64,000 bases of DNA from Gemmatimonadaceae bacterium (GTDB taxonomy: Bacteria > Gemmatimonadota > Gemmatimonadetes > Gemmatimonadales > Gemmatimonadaceae): the NCBI GenBank assembly GCA_035606695.1, contig DATNEW010000022.1, positions 1 through 64,000 of the forward strand. The letters run 5' to 3'. Of this stretch, positions 34,011 to 44,390 are shown one piece after another; the first letter of the stretch is position 1; every line of letters starts with the position of its first letter. Both the position numbers and the translations under genes were made by a program. The notes under the pieces were generated by a model. It worked only from the letters and a program-made list of their open reading frames with translations. It was not told the DNA's origin and did no database searches.

Positions 34011-34313
34011 ATGGCCACCAAGACCGGTGTGAAGGTGCAACCGCTGGCCGACCGCGTCGTCGTCCGGGCCCTCGAGGAAGCCGAGACGATGCGTGGCGGC
34101 TTGTACATCCCCGACACGGCGAAAGAGAAGCCGCAGCAGGGCGAGATCGTCGCCGTCGGCCCCGGCCGCTTCGAGAAGGACAAGCGCGTCCCGATGGACG
34201 TCAAGGTCGGGGACAAGGTGCTCTATGGGAAGTACAGCGGCACCGAGGTCACCGTGGACGGCGAGCAGCTGCTCATCCTCCGCGAGTCGGACGTCCTGGC
34301 GGTCCTCGCCTAG
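34011..34313 (+). CDS. groES: Co-chaperonin GroES
   Basis: Heptameric lid of the GroEL folding chamber. 100 residues. [36 protein letters not shown] shows the mobile loop (MRGGLYIP), and [27 protein letters not shown] the C-terminal strands. AGGAGG at 33995-34000. Under the CIRCE-controlled promoter, 51 bases before groEL. Confidence 0.98.
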   Translation: MATKTGVKVQPLADRVVVRALEEAETMRGGLYIPDTAKEKPQQGEIVAVGPGRFEKDKRVPMDVKVGDKVLYGKYSGTEVTVDGEQLLILRESDVLAVLA

Positions 34314-34349
34314 GCCCTCGATTTTAGATCTCTAATATTCAACAACTAA

Positions 34350-35999
<1,650 letters not shown>

Positions 36000-36031
36000 G
36001 CGAGACTCGGGGATCCGAGACTCGAACTGCG

Positions 36032-36064
36032 AAACGGGCCGCCGATTGGCGGCCCGTTTTGTCT
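36032..36064 (+). terminator. Intrinsic terminator of groESL
   Basis: Perfect 12-bp stem AAACGGGCCGCC / GGCGGCCCGTTT (36032-36043 with 36048-36059), GATT loop, T-rich tail TTTTGTCTT. It starts 33 bases after the groEL stop. Confidence 0.88.
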
Positions 36065-36080
36065 TGTCTCATATTCCCGC

Positions 36081-38000
36081 ATGCTCTCATATCGTCTCGC
36101 CCGCCGCACGTGGCTCATTGTGCTGGCGCCGCCGTCGCTCGCCGCCGCGCAGTCCGCGCCCAACGCCACGCCCGTCTTCACCAACGGCATGGCCCAGATC
36201 GTCCCCGCGTTCGCCGACTCCACGCAATGGATCCGCCAGGAACTGTGGGTCGAAACGAATTTCGACTCCGACCACGACGGCAAGCCCGATCGCATCCACG
36301 TCGACGTCACGCGGCCGCGACAGACTGAGACCGACGGGCTCAAGGTCGCCGTGCTGTACGGCGCGAGTCCGTACTACGCCGGCACGGCGCGCGGGCAGGT
36401 GAACTGGGACGTCCATCAGGAGCTCGATCAGCAACCGACGCCGCGCGAGCCCATGGCGAACCCGCCCTACCGCGCCGATCGATCACGAATCTCGAATGCC
36501 CTCGTGAATGAGTGGGTGCCGCGCGGCTTCGCGGTCGTCCACTCCGAGCAGCCGGGCACCGGGCGCTCGCAGGGATGTCCCACCGTCGGCGAGATCCCCG
36601 AGCGTATGCCGATGAAGTTCGTCGTCGATTGGCTCAACGGCCGCGCGAAGGGCTACACGACCGAGACCGGCAACGACGAAGTCAAAGCCACGTCGTGGTC
36701 GACCGGCAAAGTCGGCATGATCGGCACGTCGTACGAAGGAACGCTGCCGTTGGCCGCCGCGACGACAGCGGTGCCGGGGCTCGAGGTCGTCGTCCCCGTG
36801 TCGCCCAACACGTCGTACTACCACTACTATCGCTCGAATGGTCTCGTGCGTTCGCCGGGCGGTTATCTCGGCGAAGATGTCGATGTGCTCTACGACTTCA
36901 TCGCCAGCGGCGACTCGACGAATCGCGCGAACTGCGATCGACTCTACAAGAACGGCATCTTCGCGGGCTCGCACGGCCAAGATCGGGCCACCGGCGACTA
37001 CAACGATTTTTGGGCGGTCCGCGATCTCTTGCCGTTCGTGAAAAACATCAAGGCGGCGGTGCTGCTCGCGCACGGATTGAACGACTACAACGTCGTGCCC
37101 GAGCACAGCGTGCGCATCTACAACGAGATGAAGGCGCGCAAACTCCCGGTCTCCATGTTCCTGCATCAAGGCGGGCATGGCGGCAATCCGCCGGCGGACA
37201 TGCTGAATCGCTGGTTCAGCCACTATCTCTACGGCGTGAAGAACGGCGTCGAGCACGACGCGCCGATCTGGATCGATACGTCGACTGCCGTGCGGCCCAG
37301 AGGGCGCGGTCGCCAGGCGGGACCGCCGCCTCCACCGCCACCGCCGCCGCTGCCATTCGCGTCGTTCCCGGTCCCGGGCTCGGTGCCGCTGGTGCTGCAC
37401 CCGGCCGCGGGTGGTCGCGCGATCGGCGCGTTGACGACGCGCGCGGCGGCAACCGGAACCGAATCGCTCGTCGACGATGTCGCGTTCAGCGGCGCCGCCG
37501 ACGCAAGTGCGAACGAGTCGTCGCACCGCCTGCTGTATGCGACGCCCGCGCTGACCGACACCGTGCACATCTCGGGCACGCCGCGCGTCACGCTGCGGAT
37601 CGCATCGAGCGCGCCGGCGGCGAATCTCAGCGTGTGGCTCGTGATGCTGCCCTACGACTCGAGCCGCGTGGGATCGGAGAGCGCGAGAGGCTTGATCACG
37701 CGCGGCTGGGCAGACATCCGCAATTACAAATCTCTAACGAAGGGCGGCAACTACGGGTCGAAGGTTCCGGGTGAGCCGCTCACGCCCGGCAAGTTCTACG
37801 ATCTGACGTTCGACCTCCAGCCGGACGACGAGATCGTTCCACGCGGCAAACAGCTCGCGGTCATGATCATGTCGAGCGACCGCGAGTTCACGCTATGGCC
37901 CAAGGCGGGCACGGAGCTGACACTCGATCTGGCGCACTCGTCGTTCACCATTCCGATCGTCGGCGGAGCTGGAGCGTTGCGCGCGGCGGGATTTCGCTGA
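36081..38000 (+). CDS. Secreted CocE/NonD-family (S15-type) X-Pro dipeptidyl-peptidase
   Basis: 639 residues with a signal peptide (RTWLIVLAPPSLAAAQSA). An alpha/beta hydrolase domain has the nucleophile in GTSYEG (Ser217), an insertion, a probable acid near HGLNDYNV and His in HQGGHGG. A Pro run and linker (GPPPPPPPPPLP) follow, then a C-terminal jelly-roll X-Pro domain (TPRVTLRIASSAPAANLSVWLVM ... FDLQPDDEIVPRGKQLAVMIM). Such enzymes remove X-Pro dipeptides or hydrolyse esters and acylated antibiotics; the substrate is not predictable. It follows the groEL terminator directly and lacks a clear Shine-Dalgarno sequence. Confidence 0.88.
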   Translation: MLSYRLARRTWLIVLAPPSLAAAQSAPNATPVFTNGMAQIVPAFADSTQWIRQELWVETNFDSDHDGKPDRIHVDVTRPRQTETDGLKVAVLYGASPYYAGTARGQVNWDVHQELDQQPTPREPMANPPYRADRSRISNALVNEWVPRGFAVVHSEQPGTGRSQGCPTVGEIPERMPMKFVVDWLNGRAKGYTTETGNDEVKATSWSTGKVGMIGTSYEGTLPLAAATTAVPGLEVVVPVSPNTSYYHYYRSNGLVRSPGGYLGEDVDVLYDFIASGDSTNRANCDRLYKNGIFAGSHGQDRATGDYNDFWAVRDLLPFVKNIKAAVLLAHGLNDYNVVPEHSVRIYNEMKARKLPVSMFLHQGGHGGNPPADMLNRWFSHYLYGVKNGVEHDAPIWIDTSTAVRPRGRGRQAGPPPPPPPPPLPFASFPVPGSVPLVLHPAAGGRAIGALTTRAAATGTESLVDDVAFSGAADASANESSHRLLYATPALTDTVHISGTPRVTLRIASSAPAANLSVWLVMLPYDSSRVGSESARGLITRGWADIRNYKSLTKGGNYGSKVPGEPLTPGKFYDLTFDLQPDDEIVPRGKQLAVMIMSSDREFTLWPKAGTELTLDLAHSSFTIPIVGGAGALRAAGFR

Positions 38001-38012
38001 GTGTGTCCTGCC

Positions 38013-38875
38013 TCAATCCGCGCGCAGGGTGCGGGCGGCATCCAGGCGCGTGGTTCGCCACGCCGGGACACCGCTCGCGACGATCGCAACGGCCGCGACC
38101 AGCGCGGCGGCGGCCGAACAGGGCACCAACTCCACCGCTCCCAACCCGCTGAACATCGATCGCAGCATCCGGATCGCGAGAAGCGACGCCACGCCGCCGG
38201 CCGCCACGCCAATCGCCGTCAGCGTCACCCCGTCGCCGAGCACGAGCCAGACCAGGTGGCGCGGAGCGGCTCGATGCCGCGCACGCTCGCCGCGGGCGCG
38301 ATCGGCTCGAGCACGCGGACGAGCGCGCTGTCGCGCATCGGCAGGCCGTTCCGCCCCCGCACGACAAGCGTCAAGCGGCCGAGATCAAAGTTCTGGAATA
38401 CTGGAATGAACATGGTCGGCCCGGGACCCGCGCGCATGCCCGCGAAGCGCAGATCGCCGCCGACGCCGACGACTCGCATCGGCGGCCGCGGCGCGCCCGT
38501 CGATCGCGGACGCACGAGATAGCGGCCGATCGGATTCTCCCGCGGCCAGAGCGCGTCGGCGAGACGCTTGGTCACGACCACGACGGGTTCTGAGCGATCG
38601 TCGTCGCGCACCTCGATGGCGCGCCCCAACAGAATCGGGATGCGCAACGCATCGAAGAATCCGGGCGACACGTCGTCGAAGAACGCGCGTACCGCGCGTC
38701 CATCGCCACGATCGAGCGAGCGGCGCGCCCGGCGGCGGCTCCTCACCGCGACGAAATACCCGAGCCGGTCGCGCCCAATACGCCGGCGGCGATCGAATCG
38801 CGGAACGACATCGACGTGCCGTCGTAGAGCGCGAGGCCGTTCAGCGAGCGCGCCGCGCTTACAACTGATGGCACC
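38013..38875 (-). pseudogene. Decayed FtsX/MacB-type ABC permease (ADOP-like), 5'-truncated
   Basis: Three pieces in different frames on the minus strand. About 38875-38760: VPSVVSAARSLNGLALYDGTSMSF, then a stop. About 38710-38245: the periplasmic MacB_PCD part DDVSPGFFDALRIPILLGRAIEVRDDD, PVVVVTKRLADALWPRENPIGRYL. 38243-38013: the last part LVLGDGVTLTAIGVAAGGVASLLAIRML ... PAWRTTRLDAARTLRAD. Between the second and third pieces the usual membrane segment and RTREIGIRMALGA-like motif are missing, so there is an internal deletion as well as frameshifts. The first half of the protein is absent; the next gene starts 22 bases beyond. The sequence explains the otherwise gene-free stretch 38001-38897. 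Confidence 0.8.
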
Positions 38876-38897
38876 GGCCGTCGCCGGCCACACCCGG

Positions 38898-41036
38898 CTA
38901 CAGCCGCCCCGCAAGCTCGATCAGCATCGCCGCGACGTTCGCCGGGATCTTCTTGCCGGATTGCGCCCGCACTTCGGCGACGAACGCCTGGTACTGGCCG
39001 TGTTGCAATTTAGCAATTAATGAATTGGCAATACCGGATTCGGTGACCAGGCGTGCCACGAGTGCCGTGACGCCCGCCGGCGTCACGGTCACCGTGTATG
39101 TGACCGCGGCGGTGGCCGGCAGGCCGGCGTTGTTCGTCGCCGCGGCCTGGAGCGTATGCGACCCGACGCCGGCCGCGAATGCGGGACCGGTCGCCGACGG
39201 ACAGGCCTGCGTCGCGATGCCCGAGGTTGCGTCGCTCGCGGTACATACAATCGCGATGTCCTGATCGACGGTGTAGCTCGTCGGACCATCGAAGGCGATC
39301 ACCGGTGGCGACGCATCACGCTTGATCGTGACGGAGCTCGAGCCCGTGCCGCCGGCCGACGTGGCCGTACAGCTGATGATCTGTCCCGGCGTGTCCGCCG
39401 TGACGCTCGACGCGCCACATCCGGTCCGCGAGGTGATCGCGGATTCCGCGTCCGACACGTTCCATGCGACGCTCACGTCGCTCGTGTACCACCCGTTCGT
39501 GCCGAGCGTGCCCGTGAGCGTGGGCGTGATGACGGGCGGTGTGCCATCCGCGATGATGTCGTAACCCATCGTGCCGCTGCTCGCGGCGGGGAACAGCGCG
39601 GCGCTGGCCGAACGCGAGAGATCCGGCCCGGTGTAACAGGCGAGAATCGTATGATGTCCGGCGGCCAACGTCTGCGTCGTGACGGACACGGGGGCGGCGG
39701 CGATCGCCGCCGAGCCGAGCGTGGCGCCCGGCGCGGCGCAGCTTCCGTCGGCGACGATCGTCATCGTCCCGCCGAAGATCGTGTTGCTGCCCGATCCGTC
39801 TGGCAGGGACACCGTCGCGGTGAACGTCACCGTCGCACCGACGCCGGTGCTCGATGCCGGCACCGCTGTCACGGTCGTCATCGTTTGGAACGTGCCCGGT
39901 ATTTCGGCCGCGCCCGCGTCGCAGGCGTCACCGTGCGGCCGGCCGAACCCGCGTTGATCGCGCGACGCGCCGCAGCCTTCCAGCTCTCCCGCCGGCATGA
40001 TGTCGATCGCCGGGCTGCCGGGCTGCGGCACGTGCGTCAGCGTGTTGCCGCCGTTATCGGCCAGCGGCCCGAGCTTGGGATCGACGCCGATCCGATTACC
40101 GCCCGCATCGGGCAAGCCGCAGCCCGTGCCGCCGATGACGGAAAACTGCTGATGCCCGAGCGGGCTGCCGGCGACCAGGCAATCCGTCCCGGCGTTCCCC
40201 GCGACGATCGACTCCTCGAGGTTGAGCGTCGCGGCGTCGCCGACGCTGACGCCTTCGCCGGCGTTGCTCGTGACCGTGACATAAGAGAAGTGTGAAACCC
40301 CGCCAGCCACCGAGACCGCCGCCCGGCCGTCGTTGCCGCTGATCGTCACGTTTTGCAGCGTGACGGTCCCGGTGGCCAGGAGCCCGCCCGGCGTTTCGTC
40401 GAATCCCACGTGATTGAACGCGATCACGCTTCGCTCGATGTCGGCGTCGCCCTCGAGCCACAAGCCGCCGGCGCCATGATCGCCCGTGTTGTCGCGAATC
40501 GTCGAGCCGGAGATCGTCACGCTCGTTCCCGGGTGGCTCATCAAACCGCCGGGGCCGAGCACGCCTTCATTGTTCGCGAGCACGACGTCGCCCAGCGACA
40601 GGGACGCGGGAGGGAAGACGTCAATCCCACCCGCGAAGTGATCCGACCCGGCACCGTCGCGAATCGTGAGCCCGGTGATGTTCACGGTGCCGTTCCTGAC
40701 AACGACGACGCTGCCTTCGTGATTCGCGCTGAGCGCAAGCTTGGCGCTCCCGGGTCCGTTGATCGTCACCGACCGAGTAATGGCGAGCGTGCCTCCCTGA
40801 TCGATCTGCCCGGGAAGGATGCTTGGGTCGAAGCTGATCGTGGGGCACGCCGCGTCGGCCACCAACTCGCTGAGAGATCCGGCGCCGGCCGCGGCGAGTG
40901 TGGTCACGGTGCACGGCGACGCGGCGGCGTCGCGGCGCGCGGCGGGGTGCATCCCCGTCCGAGTGGGGGCGTTGAGGTCCGTACACGCAACGGCGAACAG
41001 TGCGAGGGCGAGCGCCGTGGGTCGGGTGTAGCGCAT
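38898..41036 (-). CDS. Large lipoprotein: beta-helix plus Ig-like domains
   Basis: 712 residues. Lipoprotein signal MRYTRPTALALALFAVAC (lipobox FAVAC). Residues about 70-330 are a right-handed parallel beta-helix of the Pmp/choice-of-anchor type with repeated turns such as GSVVVVRNGTVNITGLTIRDG, GTSVTISGSTIRDNTGDHGAGG, GTVTLQNVTISGNDG. Then an Ig-like domain (TTVTAVPASSTGVGATVTFTATV), and two HYR-like stretches with paired Cys (TGCGASSVTADTPGQIISCTATSAGG; IAIVCTASDATSGIATQACPS). The last 60 residues are helical (LVTESGIANSLIAKLQHGQYQAFVAEVRAQSG). A cell-surface adhesin or polysaccharide-binding protein is plausible. GGAGA precedes the ATG. It is divergent from the SARP-like regulator, which may control it. 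Confidence 0.75.
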   Translation of the reverse strand: MRYTRPTALALALFAVACTDLNAPTRTGMHPAARRDAAASPCTVTTLAAAGAGSLSELVADAACPTISFDPSILPGQIDQGGTLAITRSVTINGPGSAKLALSANHEGSVVVVRNGTVNITGLTIRDGAGSDHFAGGIDVFPPASLSLGDVVLANNEGVLGPGGLMSHPGTSVTISGSTIRDNTGDHGAGGLWLEGDADIERSVIAFNHVGFDETPGGLLATGTVTLQNVTISGNDGRAAVSVAGGVSHFSYVTVTSNAGEGVSVGDAATLNLEESIVAGNAGTDCLVAGSPLGHQQFSVIGGTGCGLPDAGGNRIGVDPKLGPLADNGGNTLTHVPQPGSPAIDIMPAGELEGCGASRDQRGFGRPHGDACDAGAAEIPGTFQTMTTVTAVPASSTGVGATVTFTATVSLPDGSGSNTIFGGTMTIVADGSCAAPGATLGSAAIAAAPVSVTTQTLAAGHHTILACYTGPDLSRSASAALFPAASSGTMGYDIIADGTPPVITPTLTGTLGTNGWYTSDVSVAWNVSDAESAITSRTGCGASSVTADTPGQIISCTATSAGGTGSSSVTIKRDASPPVIAFDGPTSYTVDQDIAIVCTASDATSGIATQACPSATGPAFAAGVGSHTLQAAATNNAGLPATAAVTYTVTVTPAGVTALVARLVTESGIANSLIAKLQHGQYQAFVAEVRAQSGKKIPANVAAMLIELAGRL

Positions 41037-41181
41037 TCGAGATCTCCGTGTAATGAAGGCGTGGCGCCGCCGCGCTTGCGGGGCATCCGTGGCACGCCGA
41101 CATTACCGCAAGACCGTTGGCTACCCGTTGGCCGAGCGTTATCACGGCCGTTAACCGGTTCCGCAGCTCCCGCCGCACCCG

Positions 41182-43584
41182 ATGATTGAGCTTCGAACGC
41201 TCGGCACGCTCTCGCTTCGCGCCGACGACGGCGAAGAGATTCGCACGATCCTCGTCCAGCCGAAGCGATTGGCCTTGCTCGCCTATCTGGCGCTCAAGGA
41301 ACCGACCGGCTTCCAGCAGCGCGCGGCGCTTCTGCCGTTGTTCTGGCCGGAATCGGACGAAGCCCGAGCCCGTCTCTCGCTGCGGAGCGCCCTTCATGCG
41401 CTCCGTGCCGCGCTCGGCAATGACGTCATCGTTGGTCGTGGCGACGAGAGCGTCGGCCTCAATGAAGATCGCGTTCGGTGCGATGCGCTCGAGCTCGAGC
41501 GCGCACTGGCGGAAGGGCGCGTCGAGGATGCGCTCGCGCTCTACCGCGGCACGTTGCTCGAGGGTTTGTCGATCGCCGAGCTGCCGGCGTTCGACGAGTG
41601 GCTGGACGCACGCCGCGCTTCGCTGACGCAGCGTCTCTTCGACGCCGCGATGACGCGCGCGCGAGCGCGAGAACGAGACGGACACACGCAGGAAGCGATC
41701 GCCTTGGTACGGCGAGCCGCGGAGTTGATGCCATATGACGAGACGGCGATTCGCGGCGAGATGGCGCTATTGGCATCTCGCGGCGATCGCGCCATGGCGG
41801 TCGCGGCATTCGATCGATGGGCGGCGCGGCTCGAGCGCGAGCTCGAGGTGCATCCGTCGCCGGAGACGACGACTCTTGCGGCGCAGCTCCGATCGCGCGA
41901 CGCGGCCGGATCCGCGGCGCCCGAACCCGCGACGCTCGGACCCGCGGCCGTCTCGTCGACCGTGAGGTCGGCCGAGCCGTTGCCACGCCGCCGACCACGC
42001 AACGTGCGGACGTTGGCCGGCGTCGCGGCGATCGTCGTCGTCGCCGCGGCGATGACGCCGTTCTGGATGCGCGTGCGCCGCGCGCAACCGGAGCTCGAGC
42101 CGCGCACGCCGTCGGCACGCGCCGAGTTTGCGCGCGCCGAACAGTTGGAGGCGGCCGGCGAGTATGCGGCGGCGCTCGAGACGTATCGCCGCGTCTCCGC
42201 GGACGAGCCGGACTTCGCGCGTGCGTACTACGGAATGAGCATCGCCGCGCAATGGGCGGGCCGGACGGATTCGGCGCTCGTCTATGCGCGCCGCGCCGCC
42301 GGAATGCTCGATCAGCTTCCGGCGATGGAACGCGCGTCACTTCCCGCGTGGCGCGCGTTTCTCGATGCGCGCATCGGCGATGCCGCGGACCTGTACGCGG
42401 CCGCGCTCAAACGCTACCCGGACGACGCACGCTCGTGGATGCAATTGGGCGAGCTGCGCTTCCATTGGGGGTCGGCGTTCGGCGTTCCCTCCGCGAGCGC
42501 GGCTGACGCGTTTCGGCAGGCGTTGCGGCTTCAGCCCACGAACGGCGCGGCGATCGTTCACCTCGCGCGATTGACGGGGCGCTCCGGTCAGACGGCGGCC
42601 TTCGATTCATTGGCGCTGCTCGCCGACTCCCGCGCGCTCTCCACGACCGAGCGGCTCGAGCTTCACGCGTTCCGGGCCGTGCTTCACGACAACGCGGCCG
42701 GCCGCGTGCAACTGCTCGGCGAAACGATCGCCACCGGCGCGTCCGCGGTCGTTGAACTCGCGCGGCTGATCGCGCCCGTCGATTCGGCGTTGACCCGCTC
42801 GCTCGCGCACGCGTTGACCAGCGCGTCCAATCGGATCGAGACGCGCGCGCTTGGATATGTCGTGCTCGCGCATCTCGAGATTGCCCGTGGCCGCGTCAGC
42901 GCGGCGCGCGCGTGGCTCGATTCACTCGGCGTCGACCTACCGGCGCCGGGGGCGGAGCAGCTCGGCGCGGTCGCGACGCTCCCGTGGATGACCGCCGATA
43001 CCGCGTTGGCGCGAGTGGCCCTGGCGGCGATCGATCACGCGCCCCGACAGCAACAATACGTGCCGCTCCTGCGCGGTGAAGCCGGAATGCGATCGAACGA
43101 AATCCGCACCGCGCGGCGTCTCTACCTCACGGCGCTGCTCCGTGCGCAATTGGGCGACACCGCGGCGGCGGAACGCGATGCGGAGCAGCTGGAGACGCCG
43201 CCGAAGTCCGATTCGATCGAGCGAGACAATGCCCGCGAGCTGGCGTCGACCGTGCGCGCGATCTGGGCGTTCGACCGCGGCGACGCCGCGCGTGCGCTCG
43301 CGTTGATCGGCGAGCCCGGTACGCAACTCGACGCGTCGATCGGCGACTTCACCGCCTACCCGAAGGCTCGCCGGCGCTATTTGCGCGCGCAGGCGCTCGA
43401 GCGCCTTGGCCGGCCCTTGGATGCGGTCGCGTGGTATTCGACGTTTCCGGATCCGTCGTCATATGACATTGCGTATGTTGGTCCGGCGATGCTCGGCGCC
43501 GCGCGCGGTTATGCCCGGCTCGGCAATCCGACGCTGGCGGATTCGCTCACCCGCGTGGCGCGTGGGCGCTGGTCCGCGCGCTAA
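41182..43584 (+). CDS. Membrane-bound SARP/BTAD-type regulator with extracytoplasmic TPR domain
   Basis: 800 residues. N-terminal OmpR-like winged helix (ELRTLGTLSLRADDGEE ... QRAALLPLFWPESDEARARLSLRSALHALRAALG), then a bacterial transcriptional activation domain (ALAEGRVEDALALYRGTLLEG ... HTQEAIALVRRAAELMPYDETAIRGEMALLASRGDRAMAVAAFDRWAARLERELEVHPSPET). A single membrane segment (NVRTLAGVAAIVVVAAAMTPFWM, about residues 274-297) separates it from some 500 residues of TPR-like helical repeats. The topology implies a ToxR-like one-component sensor: DNA binding inside, TPR outside. The gene is divergent from a large surface lipoprotein. Its TAA shares bases with the stop of the convergent MBL gene. 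Confidence 0.82.
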   Translation: MIELRTLGTLSLRADDGEEIRTILVQPKRLALLAYLALKEPTGFQQRAALLPLFWPESDEARARLSLRSALHALRAALGNDVIVGRGDESVGLNEDRVRCDALELERALAEGRVEDALALYRGTLLEGLSIAELPAFDEWLDARRASLTQRLFDAAMTRARARERDGHTQEAIALVRRAAELMPYDETAIRGEMALLASRGDRAMAVAAFDRWAARLERELEVHPSPETTTLAAQLRSRDAAGSAAPEPATLGPAAVSSTVRSAEPLPRRRPRNVRTLAGVAAIVVVAAAMTPFWMRVRRAQPELEPRTPSARAEFARAEQLEAAGEYAAALETYRRVSADEPDFARAYYGMSIAAQWAGRTDSALVYARRAAGMLDQLPAMERASLPAWRAFLDARIGDAADLYAAALKRYPDDARSWMQLGELRFHWGSAFGVPSASAADAFRQALRLQPTNGAAIVHLARLTGRSGQTAAFDSLALLADSRALSTTERLELHAFRAVLHDNAAGRVQLLGETIATGASAVVELARLIAPVDSALTRSLAHALTSASNRIETRALGYVVLAHLEIARGRVSAARAWLDSLGVDLPAPGAEQLGAVATLPWMTADTALARVALAAIDHAPRQQQYVPLLRGEAGMRSNEIRTARRLYLTALLRAQLGDTAAAERDAEQLETPPKSDSIERDNARELASTVRAIWAFDRGDAARALALIGEPGTQLDASIGDFTAYPKARRRYLRAQALERLGRPLDAVAWYSTFPDPSSYDIAYVGPAMLGAARGYARLGNPTLADSLTRVARGRWSAR

Positions 43585-44390
43585 AACAAGGCGTACTGGA
43601 CCGGCGCTTCGGCGCGCGCATCGCCTGGCGTGAACGGTCCGACGACGGCGTCCTGTTTCGCGGCGGTGACCGTGCCCCTGAATCGCGTCCGCACGAGCGC
43701 GCCGCGCATGTTCGTGAGCGCGATGTTGGGCGAATTGCAGTTCTCGCTCAGGTGCGCCAGCACGAGGTGCTGCATCTCCCGCGTCACCGCGTCGCGCGCG
43801 AACACCCCGGCGTCGCGATTCGACAAGTGCCCCGTCTTGCACGCGATCCGCTGCTGCAGCCACCGCGGATAGGGCCCGTTCCGCAGCATGTCGTCGTCGT
43901 GGTTCGATTCGAGAACTAGTATATCAAGACGCTCACAAGCGTCCGCGACGGCGCGCGACACGTGCCCCATGTCGTAGAACAGGCCGGCCCGCGCGCCCGT
44001 CGAGTGGCTCTCGACCACGAACCCCACCGACTGATTCGCGTCATGCGGGGTCGCGGTGCTCGTCACGGTCATGCGCTCGAACTCGATCGTCATTCCCGGC
44101 TCGAACAGATGCACCGGCGCCTCCGCCAACTCCGGCGCCTTGGCCGTGCCCGGCGTCGCGAACACGCCCCAACCCCATTTCTTCGCGGCGGCGCCGGCGC
44201 CCTTCACGTGATCCGAATGCTCGTGCGTGATCAGGCAGCCCTCGATCGACTCGGGAGCAATGCCGATCGTCGCCAGCCGGCCGGCCAGCGTCCGCGTGCC
44301 GAAGCCGCAGTCGATCAGAATACGGCTCCCGTCGCATTCGACGAGAATCGCATTGCCGCTGCTGCCGCTTCCGAGCATCCAAAGCTTCAC
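43581..44390 (-). CDS. MBL-fold metallohydrolase (YycJ/WalJ-like)
   Basis: 269 residues. Metallo-beta-lactamase fold with H-x-H-x-D-H in LITHEHSDHVKGAG; opening LWMLGSGSSGNAILVECDGSRILIDCGFG is typical of the YycJ group, as are ATPHDANQSVGFVVES and LVLAHLSENCNSPNIAL. These are probably 5'-exonucleases or nucleic-acid-processing enzymes with a role near the cell-wall regulator WalKR in Bacillus. GTG 44390 overlaps the stop of the preceding gene (GTGA). Last gene of a five-gene minus-strand cluster. Confidence 0.85.
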   Translation of the reverse strand: MKLWMLGSGSSGNAILVECDGSRILIDCGFGTRTLAGRLATIGIAPESIEGCLITHEHSDHVKGAGAAAKKWGWGVFATPGTAKAPELAEAPVHLFEPGMTIEFERMTVTSTATPHDANQSVGFVVESHSTGARAGLFYDMGHVSRAVADACERLDILVLESNHDDDMLRNGPYPRWLQQRIACKTGHLSNRDAGVFARDAVTREMQHLVLAHLSENCNSPNIALTNMRGALVRTRFRGTVTAAKQDAVVGPFTPGDARAEAPVQYALF

